Below, piece after piece: positions 10,352 to 20,091 of a stretch of DNA of 64,000 nucleotides. Position numbers and translations under genes: made by a program. Within the stretch, counting starts at the first letter, position 1. Every line of letters starts with the position of its first letter. The stretch covers positions 1,550,001 to 1,614,000 of the forward strand of contig BTPP01000003.1 in the NCBI GenBank assembly GCA_037102815.1, in the 5' to 3' direction. Under the pieces are notes generated by a model, which was given only the letters and a program-made list of their open reading frames with translations, searched no databases and was not told the origin of the DNA. Origin of the DNA: Neurospora intermedia (Eukaryota; Ascomycota; Sordariomycetes; Sordariales; Sordariaceae).

Positions 10352-11878
10352 TTAACCAAAGAGTCTATCCATCAAGATGGCGGCAAACTTCTCGTCGCCG
10401 GGGGTCTTGACCATCCTGTTAATTCTGTTTCCCTTGTTCACGCTTAGCCAGCCCATGTCGTCCCCGGGAACATCGTCAAAGGTGGTCGCATCCAGAGGAT
10501 CCGACGGATGCGTCTCCACCTTGCTTGACTGCTCACCCGGCTTCGCCCTCTGTCGTCTGTCGACGACATGCATGCCCCTGGTCCATTGGCCGGAGGTCTC
10601 GATTCTGATATCTTCCGGCTTCGCCACGGGTTCCCATGCAGGGTCATCCTGGGTCAGCATGTACCAAATGCACGCCGGGTCATGGAGAGACAGACCGGGC
10701 TCACTGCCGTCGCCAAGCATGGCTTCGACTTTGTTGAAGATGCCTGTCATGAAGGTCTCGATCCACAGCGCAAGCGGGCTGCCGGACTTGGTGATGGGCT
10801 GGATGGTCTCGTAGAAGTACTTTTTCCTCAGCTCGAGCGGGGTGGTGATATCAAGAGGGAAAAGGGTCAGCTTAAGCTGCTTGGAAAGCTTGGCGGGGTA
10901 AGGAGGCAAAAAGGATTTGCCGTGGATGACGGGGGGCATGGTCGAGATCGGGTTGGGCGAGGTCAGGGCGTAGACGCGGGCGGCGGCAACGGTATCGGCG
11001 AAGCAGTTGAACTCGGCGACGGGGGTCACGTTGCCCTCGACGTTCACGGCACCACCCATGACAACCAGCTCCTTGGCGCGCAGGAAGGTTTCGGGGTCCT
11101 CAGCAGCGGCCAGCGCCACGTTTGTCAAGGGACCAACGGCAACGACGGTGACGGTGTTCTCGGGCGATTCCTTCAGGATACGGAGAATCTCCTTGTGCGC
11201 TGGAGCCTTGCTTGGGGTGAAGTACTTGGAGTACGAAGGAGGCTCAACTTTTTCACCCTTGGGCTCTTCGTCGCTGAACAGAGAGCGCCAGGTGTCGGCG
11301 GGGGAAAGATGAGGTTGCTGGGGCGATGGTCAGGTCAAACGTACCATGACAAGAAACGCAACGCAGTCCATGGAATTTACTTACCTTCTCGTGGACACCA
11401 TGTAGACCGTCGGCACCATCTACAATTTGTTAACTGCTCTGTTCCTGAGGGGAAAGCGGTGGGGGTCTCGGTCTGTCTTACGGAAGTGGTCGGCCGCGAG
11501 GATCTCATCCTCCAGCGCGTGCTCCGGACCAACGGCGACAATGGGTTTATGGGTGTTGAGGGCACCGAAGCCGCGAGTGCTCTTGCCTGTCTCCTCGCGC
11601 CACTTCATCTCTTTTTCCAGCACGTGGAACGTTGCCACGACGTTGCGGAGACAGCTGCGGGACGGGAAAAAAAGAACTTGAGGTTAGACAAAAGCTGCCG
11701 CTACCCGGAAATTTTCATGACCTATCCACACATACCTCTGAAGCGGAACATTGCCATAAGTGACGGAGATCATAGCAAGCTCAAGCTCCTCGGGTGAGGC
11801 ACTGAGGGCGAGAAGAAGAGCCAGCACATCGTCGACACCGGGGTCGGTGTCGAGAATAACACGTTGCTTGGGAGCCAT
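10352..11878 (-). CDS. Inosine-uridine preferring nucleoside hydrolase
   Basis: Four exons, right to left: 11878-11736, 11654-11482, 11419-11385 and 11317-10352, giving 438 residues. The calcium-binding signature DTDPGVDD sits at residues 10-17. It is followed by GFGALNTHKP, GADGLHGVHEK across exons 2-3, VVAVGPLTNVALA, MGGAVNVEGNVTP, FNCFADTVAAARV and a C-terminal LHDP motif. These are the conserved blocks of the family, which hydrolyses the N-glycosidic bond of ribonucleosides for purine and pyrimidine salvage. The protein is longer than typical 310-350-residue relatives. Extra length comes from an insert after the GADGLHG block (DTWRSLFSDEEPKGEKVEPP) and an extended C-terminal region with a Ser/Thr/Asp-rich patch. 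Donors are GTATGT, GTAAGA and GTAAGT. Base specificity is not predictable from what is visible. Confidence 0.93.
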
Positions 11879-13933
11879 GGTGGGTTTTTTTCTACTGCAA
11901 ATTATCTGTCAGTCTTTGATATGTATTCAGCTGCTGGTGAATTATCTGTATGCGAGGACGGGTGGCGGAGTGATGCTAAGCGGTTCACCTCTGCGGGTTG
12001 TGGAAGTGTATATGTGTGTGACGCCTTGAAGCGGTTGTAGTTTCGACCAGAACGGAAGGTATTTGCTGGATAACAGGCAGGGTCATATACGTACTGCACA
12101 CTGGAGATGGGAGTAGTAAAAGCGAGATTTTGGTCTTCAAAGGGAAAGACTTTTGAGAGTGAAGTTGAGGTCAGGATAAGCACCAAGCTATGAAAAGCGC
12201 TTCAGTTTTGAAGTCTGCCAATCTGACGCGGGGTCAACAAGGCCGCCGAGTCTTGGGGTCGTTAGCACCGGCTCTACACTAAGATTCGCTGTGATAGGAA
12301 GGTGGGACGGTCATCGCAAGTACCCCCCTAGTAGTGCAGAAATGGCAACACGACACACACCTAAGACACCACTGGATCTACACTACTCTAGTGACCCAGT
12401 TATTCTTTTCCCTTCCATCCAGAAGACTTTGCTCACGCCCGGGCCGTAGGTGTGTGTAGAGCCTCCATGTCCGACTCGGTAGCTGCGCCGAATCCCGTCT
12501 GTGCCGTCACCCGTGATTGGGACCGCCTGACGGCTTCCGCCGGCCGCTGCAAATGGGGTGGACGGACCTCGACCTCACTCAGTTCTCAACCCCCGCTGCC
12601 GGCCGGTTCCAGAACAGTGAAGGCCCGAGCACAAACAGGGTCACTGCGGTGGGGCTTTTTATGTGTTCACTAAATTGTAGATGTACATTCAGTCCGCATG
12701 CTGGTGAAACGGATCTGTGAATTGAGTCGTGCTTGCAGGTAGGTGTAATAAATATACAGATAAGATGCGACACTCAACGGCAATCGTTATATGTTCGGCG
12801 AATGGTAAATACCGATAGAGTCTGGCGGCGCTCATGTCTCAATCCTCGGCTCTCAATGCCGCGAAGGTAGACAACAATATAGTTCGACGTTGTAGCCATG
12901 ATGAGACACACAAGAGGTATGAAACGTTCAACTGCCCGACCATGCACTGTTCCATTGCCGTGTTCAATATGCACGCCATGGCCAACAGACACACAACTTG
13001 GAACGTGGAACGTGGAATGAGATTATAAAAGGCTTCCACTTTCCCGGACCACCGCATCCATTTCAATTCTTTTGCTCCAGGCCAAGCATCAAGGCCGACT
13101 TGAAAACAAGTACCACCTGGACTCGCGCGGTCAAAGTAACGAAACATAACGAATCCATTCCACACTGACCACGCCGGCACGTCCATCCTTGTTTGGGAAG
13201 AGCGAGGTAGGAAAAGTGGCGGTTAGTCTTTTATGCTTCGCAACGAAAAGCAAGGTCACGTGATCTCGCACCTCCAAGGTCCTCACCACCCATTCCGCGG
13301 GTAACAGGGGTATCAACCTCCCTGGCTTGCAGCCCGCAGGACCTATCCCTGCCAACACCTATCTCCGCGCGACACGGTGGCGGGCCAATGAACGGCGCAA
13401 AAGGAGCCTTTAACATCTGAACACCTTTCACCTGCGGCATCCACCCACCACAGACAAGGTCCCTCGACCGACTTCGTTTCCAGACCCAGACGAGGCCATC
13501 TTTTTCCTCTCTTCCCCAACCCTTCCGTCCCCCAGCACCAGTTAATCCTCCACTTTCTACTATATCGAATCCCTCCGTCTACCCATTGGTGCGGACAGGC
13601 AGATACACGGTTCAACTACCTACCTTACCTTGTAATCGTCTTGGTTACCCCACGACGTGGCAGCGGATTTATAGAGTCCTTCCTCCTATCTCGACATCCG
13701 TCGCCAGCTAAGATCACCCTACCTTATCCCCGACACCAACGGACCTTTGAAAGGGTCTCCGATCTAGCAGCATACCCAATTGCCCCCACAGAAGCTCCGT
13801 TATAAAGCGACGATCATTGCTTAAACGCCAGCGGTCCCTCCCAGCGACCTCGAAGCTTGCCACTTACGCGTCCGACCCAACGTTGCGCGCTTTCATTCCA
13901 CGCACCACGACTCTCACATCCCCATCTTTAATC
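11879..13933. other. Divergent intergenic region, pyrimidine-rich on the right
   Basis: 2.05 kb lies between the nucleoside hydrolase start and the next gene. The right part (about 13440-13930) is C/T-rich with many CCC and TCC words, typical of a fungal promoter and leader. A CCAAT box occurs at 13385-13389 and a TATAAAG word near 13801. No coding frame with a recognisable motif was found. Confidence 0.5.
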
Positions 13934-15313
13934 ATGGGTATCTCATTCTCTACCCTGGCCGGATGGGTTGCCATCATCTGCGTTGCCGGCTTCTATACCT
14001 ACAACTACAAAGAGCAGCAGAAGAAGCGTGAGCTTGCTCGCAAGCCCTCGCAGCGACACAAGTTGGAGGAGAAGCAGCAGGAGACACGCAAGGAACCCAA
14101 AGAGAAGATTAAGAAGCAACGAACAGAGCCACCAAGCAAAATTGCCGAGGAGCCGGAGAAGGCACAGAAGCCCAAGCAAAAGGCTGCCAAGGCCAAGGCT
14201 GCCCCCGCTCCCAAAGCTGCTCCCAAGGCTGCTTCCAAGGCCGCCCCTGTGCCCAGCACCACTAAGCCCGCAAGTTACAGCTCGGATGAAGATGATGGTA
14301 TCGATAACCGCGAGTTCGCCCGCCAGTTCGCCAGCATCAAGCAGGGCACCGTCCTCAACACGAAGAAGCAGGACGAGAAGCGTCAAAAGTCGGTGAAGCA
14401 GTCCCGTGCCCTCGAGCGTGAGGTCGAGGCCGAGCCTCAACAGGCTACCCCCAAGGGTGTGTCTGCCCCCTCTTCTACCACCGGCGTCGATGCCGATGAC
14501 GACGATTCCTCAGTCGCCTCCCCGGAGGTCAAGGCCCAGGACGCCGGAGACGTCAGCGACATGCTCGAACCCACGACCTCGGGCCCTTCGGTCCTCCGCC
14601 TCACCGATACCGACAAGGTAAAGCAGAAGAAGGCAAAGAAGGAGAAGCCTATGGAGAAGGTTGAAACCAAGAAGCAACGCCAAAACCGCAAGAAGGCCGA
14701 GGCCGAGAAGGCTGCTCGTGAGGAGGCTGAGAAGGCCAGACAGGTTCTGCTCGAGAAGCAGCGGAGGGAGGCCCGCATCGCCGAAGGCCGTGCTGCCAAG
14801 GATGGCTCTGCCTTCATGGCTGCCCAGGCTGCCAAGTCATCTGCTTGGACTGGCAATGGCGCGAATGGCAGCTCCCACAGCGATAGCGGTGCCGAGAACA
14901 ACGGGTTCGTCTCTGTTGAGCCCTTGGATACCTTTAGCAGCAGCACTCCCGCTGCCGCCCAGCCAGCCAAAGCCCCTGCTGCCGAGACCAAGAAGCCTCA
15001 GACTTGGATGTCATCTCTGCCCACTGAAGAGGAGCAGATGCAGCTTCTCCGTGACGAGGAGGCCTGGAACACTGTCCAGACCAAGAAGTCGAAGTCCAAG
15101 AAGAACAAGGCCTCCGCCACTGATAGTGCCAACGAGTCCGAGTCCGCGGCGGCCAAGCCTCAAGAGGCTTCTACCCCGGTTCCCACCAAGCCTCAGGCTG
15201 TTAACGGCAACAAGTCGTCCAAGATCGTGTACCAGCAGTCTGCTTTTGCTGCCCTGAGCCCGAAGGAGGAAGAAGACGAGCGTGAGCTTGTCGAGACGGA
15301 GTGGGACGTTTAA
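13934..15313 (+). CDS. Membrane-anchored Lys/Ala-rich protein of unknown function
   Basis: A single exon encodes 459 residues. The ATG at 13934 follows a pyrimidine-rich leader; the open frame extends upstream but only from a TTG. Residues about 5-24 form one hydrophobic segment (LAGWVAIICVAGFYTY) followed at once by KEQQKKRELARK, so the protein probably sits in a membrane by its N-terminus with the bulk in the cytosol. The rest is highly charged: a Lys/Ala/Pro-rich stretch (about 95-145), an acidic Ser patch near 155-162, a Lys/Glu/Arg-rich coiled-coil-like segment (about 270-330), then WNTVQTKKSKSKKNK and a C-terminal acidic tail after SAFAAL. Lys-rich cytosolic tails on a membrane anchor resemble ribosome- or RNA-binding ER proteins, but that is inference only. 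I cannot name the family. Confidence 0.82.
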   Translation: MGISFSTLAGWVAIICVAGFYTYNYKEQQKKRELARKPSQRHKLEEKQQETRKEPKEKIKKQRTEPPSKIAEEPEKAQKPKQKAAKAKAAPAPKAAPKAASKAAPVPSTTKPASYSSDEDDGIDNREFARQFASIKQGTVLNTKKQDEKRQKSVKQSRALEREVEAEPQQATPKGVSAPSSTTGVDADDDDSSVASPEVKAQDAGDVSDMLEPTTSGPSVLRLTDTDKVKQKKAKKEKPMEKVETKKQRQNRKKAEAEKAAREEAEKARQVLLEKQRREARIAEGRAAKDGSAFMAAQAAKSSAWTGNGANGSSHSDSGAENNGFVSVEPLDTFSSSTPAAAQPAKAPAAETKKPQTWMSSLPTEEEQMQLLRDEEAWNTVQTKKSKSKKNKASATDSANESESAAAKPQEASTPVPTKPQAVNGNKSSKIVYQQSAFAALSPKEEEDERELVETEWDV

Positions 15314-18300
15314 ACCAGATCTATCCTGCGTTCTGGGTATTAGACCAAGACCATTAGTCGAAAAGAGGAAATCGGATCGAGGGGGTAATAAGCTCTATCA
15401 CTAATCAACATGTGCTGTTTGCGTCCTTAGTGTGGATATGTGGAGGAGGAGGAGAAGGAGGATGCTCCTGTTATGTGACCACGTCGCGGAGTCGATCTAT
15501 CTGCTTTACCATTTGATCATGGGGTTTGTTGCCATTTATACAAAGACAACGTTTGGCCTTTTCTTTTTCGAAGAGCCACATGGGCTGGGCGAGGAGTCTT
15601 ATGTATGTATGTATATTAACGTCCTTTATTAAAACTTTCTCGTGCGCCGGCACTGGACCTTGACCACGCTCTGCTTCTCCGCATTGCCTACCTTTCGCCC
15701 GTGTTGGTTCTTGATATAGTGGCTTGATAGCTGAAATCAATTTGATGACAAACAGTTAGTAAACTTGGACACTAGCAACCTACCTACATACCTGCATCTG
15801 CCTCCTAAATTCGACGGTAAGGATGCCGCATCTCTCCTATCTGACGATGAAGAATGTCTACTCACGGCGATATGGTGCACGGGGACGTCTACCTCTTAGT
15901 GGTTTTTCTGTCGAGCTTCGGTCCTTTCCATCGCGAAGATACGGCCCATGCAGACTGAGCTACCAGCAATCTCTCGCTTATTTTCGGCGGCCACTTTCAC
16001 CATGTGCTGGTTGGACCCTGCACGGATAAACGGCAATGGATTGTAACATTTCGGATATCATGTATGAAACTGATGGCGGGGTATGGTAATTGAAGTTCGG
16101 CACGGTAGCCCTGAGGCATTATGCATCGACATTCAAATACCAACGAGCCAACAACCGAGGCCGTCGACATTTCAGCACAGGGAAACGGTGGCATGGGGGT
16201 CTTCGGCCATTTATCTACCCGTTGCTGGGCTTCGCTCGGTATGCTAATTTCGTACATGCCATAGACTGGGATCAGCAATGACCGGAAGCCTTCAATACCT
16301 TTTTCCATACGACATGTGAAATTGTAAAACTTTGCGATTGGGGCCAGTTGAAGCAAAGAAGGCGAACCGCCTATAACAGAATTATGACAAAGGTATCCGT
16401 GTCCAAGTCCCCAGAGGCATAGAGACGTTGTTTTGTTCAATGTACCCGTGTAATTGAGTTGGCATCATGTGAAAGAACCTTTCTTTGTCTTTCCTAACGA
16501 GACCCGTACGCTACTACCTACCTACCTACACGTGCCGTTAGATCTGGGTGAGATGTCCGAGATGAGATTGTCTCTTCGGTGACACCCAAAAGAGGCAAAG
16601 CGAGCCCTTCGCTCTTCTGGGTTGTTCGTTCCTGAACCCCCAAATTGCGTGGAACGTTTCGATGCATTTTCTCGGCAGCGCCAGGCTGTGCCCGGCCAAG
16701 CGTCGTCTTGGCGGTATCACGGTGCCTGTACGCAGTATCGCGGTTTGTGGGGTAGAGGTCTTTAATGTTCCCTATTGGCTGGCTGGCACAGCTTTCACGG
16801 CTTGGCTTGGTACGCTTATGGATCCGTCCAGCCGTCCAGCCCTCCATACACACCCCCCTGGTGGTGGTGTAAGAAGGTACCTGTGGGCTACGAGGTCCCT
16901 TCACTTCCCTTCCACTTCAGTTCTTCGTTCTCTTTTGGCTGCTGTTGCTGCACCTTTGGCTGAGGTGAGTGGCTCGAGGCTGGCTGCCCCTGGCTGCAGT
17001 GCTCCCCAACCTGACCTTTCAGTGCGCTCCCTCCTGCCACTGGACACAATCATTTCTTTCCCTGTGGTTTATCCTCACCCCCTTCCCTTCCCTTGGTTAC
17101 TTCGCCGAGCCCCTGGGTTCCGCTCAAGGGTTGGACGGGGAAAACGTTTACGGGTTTCGTCGTAAATGGCCCCGCCATTCTTTCCACTCTGCCCACTCAT
17201 CAAACGATCCGTCCATCTCCATGGTTCATTGATCATGCCCCTTTCCCTCCCGTTTCGTTCCAAAATTACCGCGCATTCTTGTATCTCTACGTAAAGGGAC
17301 GTGGCCACAGCTTGATTATTACCAGCATGGGGTGCAATTGAAGTGAAAGCAAAGAGAATCCCGTCATTACATACCATGACATCCAGTTTCCTCCACTGCA
17401 TCTAACGTTGACTTTGCGAGTTCCGATCTTGGTTCCCGCGATTCTCTGTCCGCTTCTCTCTCTTGTAAGCGACCGACCTCGTTCGCTCTACCTACCTAGT
17501 CATCTCCATTTCGCCCCCTTTTGCGCTCCAGGTCTGAGCAATTGGCAATCAATCAAGCAATCAATCGTGTGCAGCTCCGTTCCTCGCTATCTGGACAAAC
17601 AGCGTATTGCATGTGCATTTGGGTTTCTTCTGTATCCGCGCAACCGTCTTCCTCCAACCACTTGTACGTTAACGTGTACGCCGGGCAGCAGCACCTTGAC
17701 GGTACCCCATGCCAATGCCCGGGTGCGACAACGACGCAACTCTTCCACCTCCAGCTGTGATTTGGCAGACGTGGATCCATCAACATCCACATCATCCTAC
17801 GCCATCCATTGCCAACGACGACTGAGCAGGGCACACGACGCATTTCTGACCTTCTACAAACCTTCCCCTCCTCACCTAACCTACCTGTTTGTCGCCAGTA
17901 GGGTCCTGCGGAGAAGCGAGCCGGCTAGGGTTGGGAAGCACAAGACAGGCCACCACACCACCAGGCCATCGCATTACCGGTACACCGCAACCACTCGCAT
18001 CTTCAGCTCACTGGTAGACGAAAGTCAGCTTCCTTTGTCACCCACGCGCCTTGCATTCCCGGATCATCCGCTACAGTCTTGTTCTGGCTCTTCAGTTCTA
18101 CCCCCTATACCGCCGCCAACAAACAGTTCCCCCGAGGGGAAACTTGTCCACATTGACTCCCTCCAAGCTCGTCACGATATCTCATCTTTACGATTGATCC
18201 ACCTTCAGAAAGCGACTTACTTGCTAGTGTAGCTTTGCGGATTTTATGAATTACACACAATTGGAAACTCCATCGCTATCTCCGTGAGGGACTCCAACGG

Positions 18301-18513
18301 CTCCTCCGGGACTCCATCAACCGTGACGACGACGACCCCGCTCGCACGAACCAGGGACACCTTGCCGAAACTTCCCACGTTTGGGATATATGATCTCGGT
18401 ATATCGATCTGATAAAAAAAATAATCTCTAAACAGCAAAAGAGGAGGACCGACAAAGAGGGAGTGTCAAGGTTGGGAGAGAACGGCCAGCACTGGCCATA
18501 GTGCTAGCTGAGG
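15314..18513. other. Large intergenic region with pyrimidine-rich right half
   Basis: 3.2 kb without a supported gene. CTAC/TACC microsatellite-like runs occur near 15780-15792 and 16514-16530. From about 17400 to 18235 the plus strand is strongly C/T-rich and happens to be open, but it has no ATG start or motif, so I read it as leader or promoter of the downstream gene. An unannotated 5' untranslated exon could lie here. Confidence 0.45.
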
Positions 18514-20091
18514 ATGTCTATCTGCGTCGCCATCCAGTCGGCCTTGTTCTACTATCTCGCCTGCACTCCATGTCTCCAACTTCGCCATGAACACCGGACA
18601 CAGAAAAAAGCAAAGAAGGAGCGAAAGGAAAAGGCACGAATCATCGCTGAGCAGCCGCACCTATATCGCCATCCGGACCCCTATAATACGAACCCCTACT
18701 GGGCCGAGGAGATCCGCATGGGGCCATGTCTACCCAAGAAGAACAAACCGAATGATGCTAGCAAGAGTCAGAGCCAGAGGGGCTTAATGTGGGAAAGTCG
18801 AGATGGAGTGAGCATAGCAACTGGGAGTACGCACGCCATCAGCATGGCACAGCCGATGACAGCGACGCCAATAACACCGACAACGGAGGAAACCAACAAT
18901 AAGCCTGTTGGGTTTGTCCACCCTCCGCTCGTGGACGTAGCAGCAGACCTAGCAACAGACGCAGAGACGGAGACGATCAGGCCAGATACAAGGTGGCCCT
19001 CTTCTACGTCCGGTGTTCCAGAACAGCATGACGATGCCGTTAGTGCCGTACTGAGCAAGACAGCTTCTGCGACAACAGTCGGCACCGACTGGAACATGAA
19101 GCGGTATCAGCGCGAAGATGAGGAACTCTGGGGCTACGACGATGAGTCCATCAGAACAAGTTACAAGTTCATGGACGCCATCAAGCAGGCTGGTTCGAGC
19201 GCTGGCCGCTATGTCGAATCCAAGCTAGGGCTCGAGAAGCAGGTGACGGAGGAGGATAGGTACAACTTTTACTTCTCCACCAAGAACCCCCCCGTCAACG
19301 ACTACCACCCTCCGGTCGTCAGCAGCAAGCCTTCGCACAAGAACGCGCGTGCCTGGATGTTGCAACCCCCGCCTCCCGCCAAGGTGATGGAGGGCAAGGT
19401 CCCCGTTAGCAGGAGCGCCAGCACGATGAGCGTTCAATCCAAGAGGACGATGGGCAGCACCATGTCGACGGACGGCCGGCCTTCGCTGGGGAGAATTGTT
19501 GGAGACAAGGCTCTTGAGGCTAAGATTCAGCAGCGAACTGCCAATGGTGACGGATATCTGGATCCCGAGTTGTATTCCGTTGCTTCGACCATGTCCCGGG
19601 CGAGATCTAAGAGAGCCGCCAACGGTTCAATGGCACGGAGAACCAGCAGCCGTCTTACAACCAGAAGCCAGGACCTGTCTACGGGCTCTGACGGATCCGA
19701 CGAGGACAACTCAAGCACCAAAGCACCGAAAAGACGGACCACACGGAGACGTAGCAACCGCAATGCCAAGCCCGACAGCGATGAAAATGAGGAGGAGGAC
19801 GCCTACATCTCCAAGAGCCCGGAGTCACTGAGCAGCACCCATTTCCCTCCCCACGCCGCCCAGAGACCCAAGCTCCCTACCATCAAGAGCGCAGGTGATG
19901 CTCGTCTCGCTTCGGAGGATAGGACGCTGTCTTCGTCACCGAAGGTTAGGCCCACCAGCAGATCCAGCACCAAGGTCGTCCTGCAAGACGCGACCAACTC
20001 GTCGAGCTCCGTGTCTTCTTCCTCTAACAAGATGAATCAGAAGGAGCGCATGATTGGCTCCATTGACAGCGGTCTCGCTATGCATGCGTAA
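18514..20091 (+). CDS. Conserved Pezizomycotina protein of unknown function
   Basis: A single exon encodes 525 residues. The N-terminus (MSICVAIQSALFYYLACTPC) is a short hydrophobic segment with three cysteines. It is followed by a basic helix (KKAKKERKEKARI) and the block QPHLYRHPDPYNTNPYWAEEI, then MGPCLPKK. After a low-complexity stretch comes a second conserved block, about residues 192-300. It includes KRYQREDEELWGYDDE, EEDRYNFYFSTKNPPVNDYH and MLQPPPPAKVMEGKVPVSRS. The C-terminal third is Ser/Arg-rich and disordered-looking. The ordered blocks resemble a protein I associate with many filamentous ascomycetes; its role is not known to me. Clustered Cys next to hydrophobic residues suggests membrane attachment, possibly by palmitoylation (inference). 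Confidence 0.83.
   Translation: MSICVAIQSALFYYLACTPCLQLRHEHRTQKKAKKERKEKARIIAEQPHLYRHPDPYNTNPYWAEEIRMGPCLPKKNKPNDASKSQSQRGLMWESRDGVSIATGSTHAISMAQPMTATPITPTTEETNNKPVGFVHPPLVDVAADLATDAETETIRPDTRWPSSTSGVPEQHDDAVSAVLSKTASATTVGTDWNMKRYQREDEELWGYDDESIRTSYKFMDAIKQAGSSAGRYVESKLGLEKQVTEEDRYNFYFSTKNPPVNDYHPPVVSSKPSHKNARAWMLQPPPPAKVMEGKVPVSRSASTMSVQSKRTMGSTMSTDGRPSLGRIVGDKALEAKIQQRTANGDGYLDPELYSVASTMSRARSKRAANGSMARRTSSRLTTRSQDLSTGSDGSDEDNSSTKAPKRRTTRRRSNRNAKPDSDENEEEDAYISKSPESLSSTHFPPHAAQRPKLPTIKSAGDARLASEDRTLSSSPKVRPTSRSSTKVVLQDATNSSSSVSSSSNKMNQKERMIGSIDSGLAMHA

Noticed and set aside
10568-11797. 409-residue plus-strand open frame
   Set aside because: Antisense shadow of the nucleoside hydrolase, whose motifs and splice sites are clear on the minus strand.
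13817-13933. N-terminal extension of the Lys-rich membrane protein
   Set aside because: It would begin at TTG. The ATG at 13934 directly precedes the membrane anchor and follows a pyrimidine-rich leader.
17408-18232. 274-residue plus-strand open frame
   Set aside because: Starts at TTG; C/T-rich composition makes Ser/Pro/Leu-rich frames by chance; read as promoter or leader.
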